Assembly: GCA_934454005.1 (NCBI GenBank)
Contig: CAKSGI010000105.1
Location: 1-6,657, forward strand
DNA: 6,657 nucleotides
Direction of reading: 5' to 3'
Source: an uncultured Eubacteriales bacterium
GTDB taxonomy: Bacteria; Bacillota_A; Clostridia; Oscillospirales; Acutalibacteraceae
The notes beneath the pieces are model-generated. The model saw nothing but the letters and a program-made list of their open reading frames with translations, did not search any database and was not told where the DNA came from. Positions 5,977-6,657 of the stretch are shown here, piece after piece (positions within the stretch are counted from its first letter, which is position 1; each line of letters opens with the position of its first letter). Position numbers and translations under genes: made by a program.

Positions 5977-6150
5977 TTGGTTTATCCTTACAATGAAAAA
6001 TACGACTTTATTGAAAGCGAAAAGGTTAAAGAAATCGCTATGACTCTTAGAGAAGAAGGCGACGATGAAATTCAGTCTGACGTAAACGGAAGTTATACCG
6101 GTATGACAAACGACGGAGAAGTTCCCGTTCAAGACGCTGATGACCTTTAA
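5977..6150 (+). CDS. Conserved small acidic protein with DADDL tail, 57 residues
   Basis: The gene starts at TTG (5977-5979), preceded by AGGAG (5964-5968) at a spacing of 8; no ATG fits upstream. The protein has no membrane segment and is strongly acidic. It consists of an aromatic start (VYPYNEKYDF), a charged helix-like stretch (SEKVKEIAMTLREEGDDEIQ), then DVNGSYTGM and the terminus VPVQDADDL. From memory, short Firmicutes proteins of unknown function share a GSYTG...P.QDADDL ending, so I take this as a member of that group. Biased third positions and a terminator directly after the stop also support a real gene. It lies 75 bases after gltA without a terminator between and is probably co-transcribed with it. 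I do not know its function; an intrinsically disordered adaptor or regulator is a guess. Confidence 0.8.
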   Translation: MVYPYNEKYDFIESEKVKEIAMTLREEGDDEIQSDVNGSYTGMTNDGEVPVQDADDL

Positions 6151-6153
6151 TAA

Positions 6154-6207
6154 AACGCACAAAGGATCTTGTGTTTACCACAGGATTCTTTGTGTGTTAT
6201 TTTTTTG
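6154..6207 (+). terminator. Long intrinsic terminator after the acidic small protein
   Basis: AACGCACAAAGGATC (6154-6168) pairs with GATTCTTTGTGTGTT (6184-6198) over 15 positions, two of them G-U. An inner TGTG/CACA continues the stem, and T-rich DNA follows (6200-6206). It closes the gltA transcript and isolates pstS. Confidence 0.85.
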
Positions 6208-6233
6208 TTTTCTATTAAAATTTAATTTATAAA
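6205..6233 (+). promoter_or_regulatory. Predicted promoter for pstS
   Basis: TTGTTT (6205-6210) and TATAAA (6228-6233) are 17 bases apart. The start of transcription would be near 6240, about 43 bases before the gene. TTACAC (6237-6242) and TTAACA (6251-6256) resemble PhoP half-sites but are spaced 14 apart and lie downstream, so phosphate control cannot be shown. Confidence 0.4.
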
Positions 6234-6282
6234 TAATTACACAACATAATTTAACAATATTCGCTGGTAAGGAGTGATTATT

Positions 6283-6657
6283 ATTAAAATATATCATATA
6301 ATATTATCTTTTATATTATCGGTTTTATTTATATTTTCTACAGGATGTGAAAAATTAATATATCCTCTTGATAGTACATCTTCAAACCATTCAGCAGATA
6401 ATTTAAGCGGACGATTAACTCTTAATGGATCAACATCTATGACTAAACTATGTAACTCTTTAGGTGAATCATTTATGCAGAAATATCCCAATATAACTGT
6501 TGAAAAATCCGATACTGGATCTGGTGCTTCGGTTAAATCTGTAATGGACGGTACTGCTACTCTTGGTGATTTATCAAGAAAATTAAAAGAAGAAGAATTA
6601 AACGAGTCTCTTTCCTCTGTAACAATAGCTTTAGATGGAATTGCAGTTATTGTTAAT
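6283..6657 (+). CDS. pstS: Phosphate ABC transporter substrate-binding lipoprotein PstS, N-terminal 125 residues (runs off right edge)
   Basis: PstS captures phosphate outside the membrane and hands it to the PstCAB importer. The frame opens with a lipoprotein signal: positive start, hydrophobic core (IILSFILSVLFIFS) and lipobox STGC with Cys22. The mature part shows the phosphate-binding landmarks LTLNGSTSM (45-53), DTGSGASV (77-84) and LGDLSRKLKEEE (94-105), then ALDGIAVIVN (116-125), all typical of PstS. No ATG fits. An in-frame TAA at 6268-6270 limits the start to GTG 6274 or one of three ATT codons. AAGGAG (6269-6274) overlaps the GTG but stands 8 bases before ATT 6283, which is followed by AAA, giving the usual M-K opening. 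ATT at 6283 is therefore the best start, which is rare; a mutated ATG or a sequence error is possible. pstC, pstA and pstB would be expected further right. Confidence 0.87.
   Translation, partial: MKIYHIILSFILSVLFIFSTGCEKLIYPLDSTSSNHSADNLSGRLTLNGSTSMTKLCNSLGESFMQKYPNITVEKSDTGSGASVKSVMDGTATLGDLSRKLKEEELNESLSSVTIALDGIAVIVN

Noticed and set aside
5962..6162. Minus-strand 66-codon open frame
   Set aside because: Antisense to the 57-residue acidic protein, whose ribosome site, terminator and motifs make it the real gene.
6237..6256. PhoP box upstream of pstS
   Set aside because: TTACAC and TTAACA start 14 bases apart, not the usual 11, and lie downstream of the best promoter.
6294..6491. Minus-strand 65-codon open frame
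   Set aside because: Shadow of pstS, which is clearly recognisable on the plus strand.
1..6657. CRISPR arrays, tRNA or rRNA genes, toxin-antitoxin or other defence genes
   Set aside because: No regularly spaced repeats, no cloverleaf sequences and no recognisable proteins of these kinds were found on either strand.

Overview
The window is AT-rich with strong AAGGAGG-type ribosome sites. It looks like a chromosomal segment of a low-GC Gram-positive anaerobe, probably a member of the Clostridia. This rests on the gene families, their resemblance to clostridial proteins from memory, and codon choice; the species cannot be told from the window.

Left part (minus strand): a dlt-type pair, dltA followed by the first 84 codons of dltB, which runs off the left edge. 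The two genes overlap as TAATG, so they are co-translated. These proteins normally activate D-alanine and pass it across the membrane for esterification of teichoic acids. A Cys-to-Ala change at the position I align with the chirality-gating cysteine of DltA makes the substrate less certain. About 400 bases of leader lie upstream. They include an unresolved short membrane-protein-like reading frame where dltX sits in other genomes, and a near-perfect sigma-A promoter that abuts the end of an insertion sequence.

Middle (minus strand): a decayed IS3-family element of about 1.1 kb (orfA and orfB, each broken by stops, frameshifts and deletions). Next come the wreck of a phage-type RusA Holliday-junction resolvase and an intact 49-residue membrane protein that overlaps the rusA start as ATGA. 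Together these are a small prophage remnant later hit by an IS, and it is now largely non-functional.

Between the divergent halves is a compact 220-base island with a strong intrinsic terminator pointing outward at each end and a promoter-like sequence just inside or beside each terminator. It folds through a long-range stem and reads as a structured small RNA of unknown family.

Right part (plus strand): an intact citrate synthase gene (gltA) with all catalytic residues. It is followed, with no terminator between, by a 57-residue acidic protein starting at TTG and ending in a DADDL tail, and then a long intrinsic terminator. After that begins a phosphate-binding lipoprotein gene (pstS), which runs off the right edge and appears to use an ATT start codon. 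GltA supplies citrate for glutamate synthesis. PstS is the capture protein of the high-affinity phosphate transporter. The two are separated by a terminator and are not one operon.
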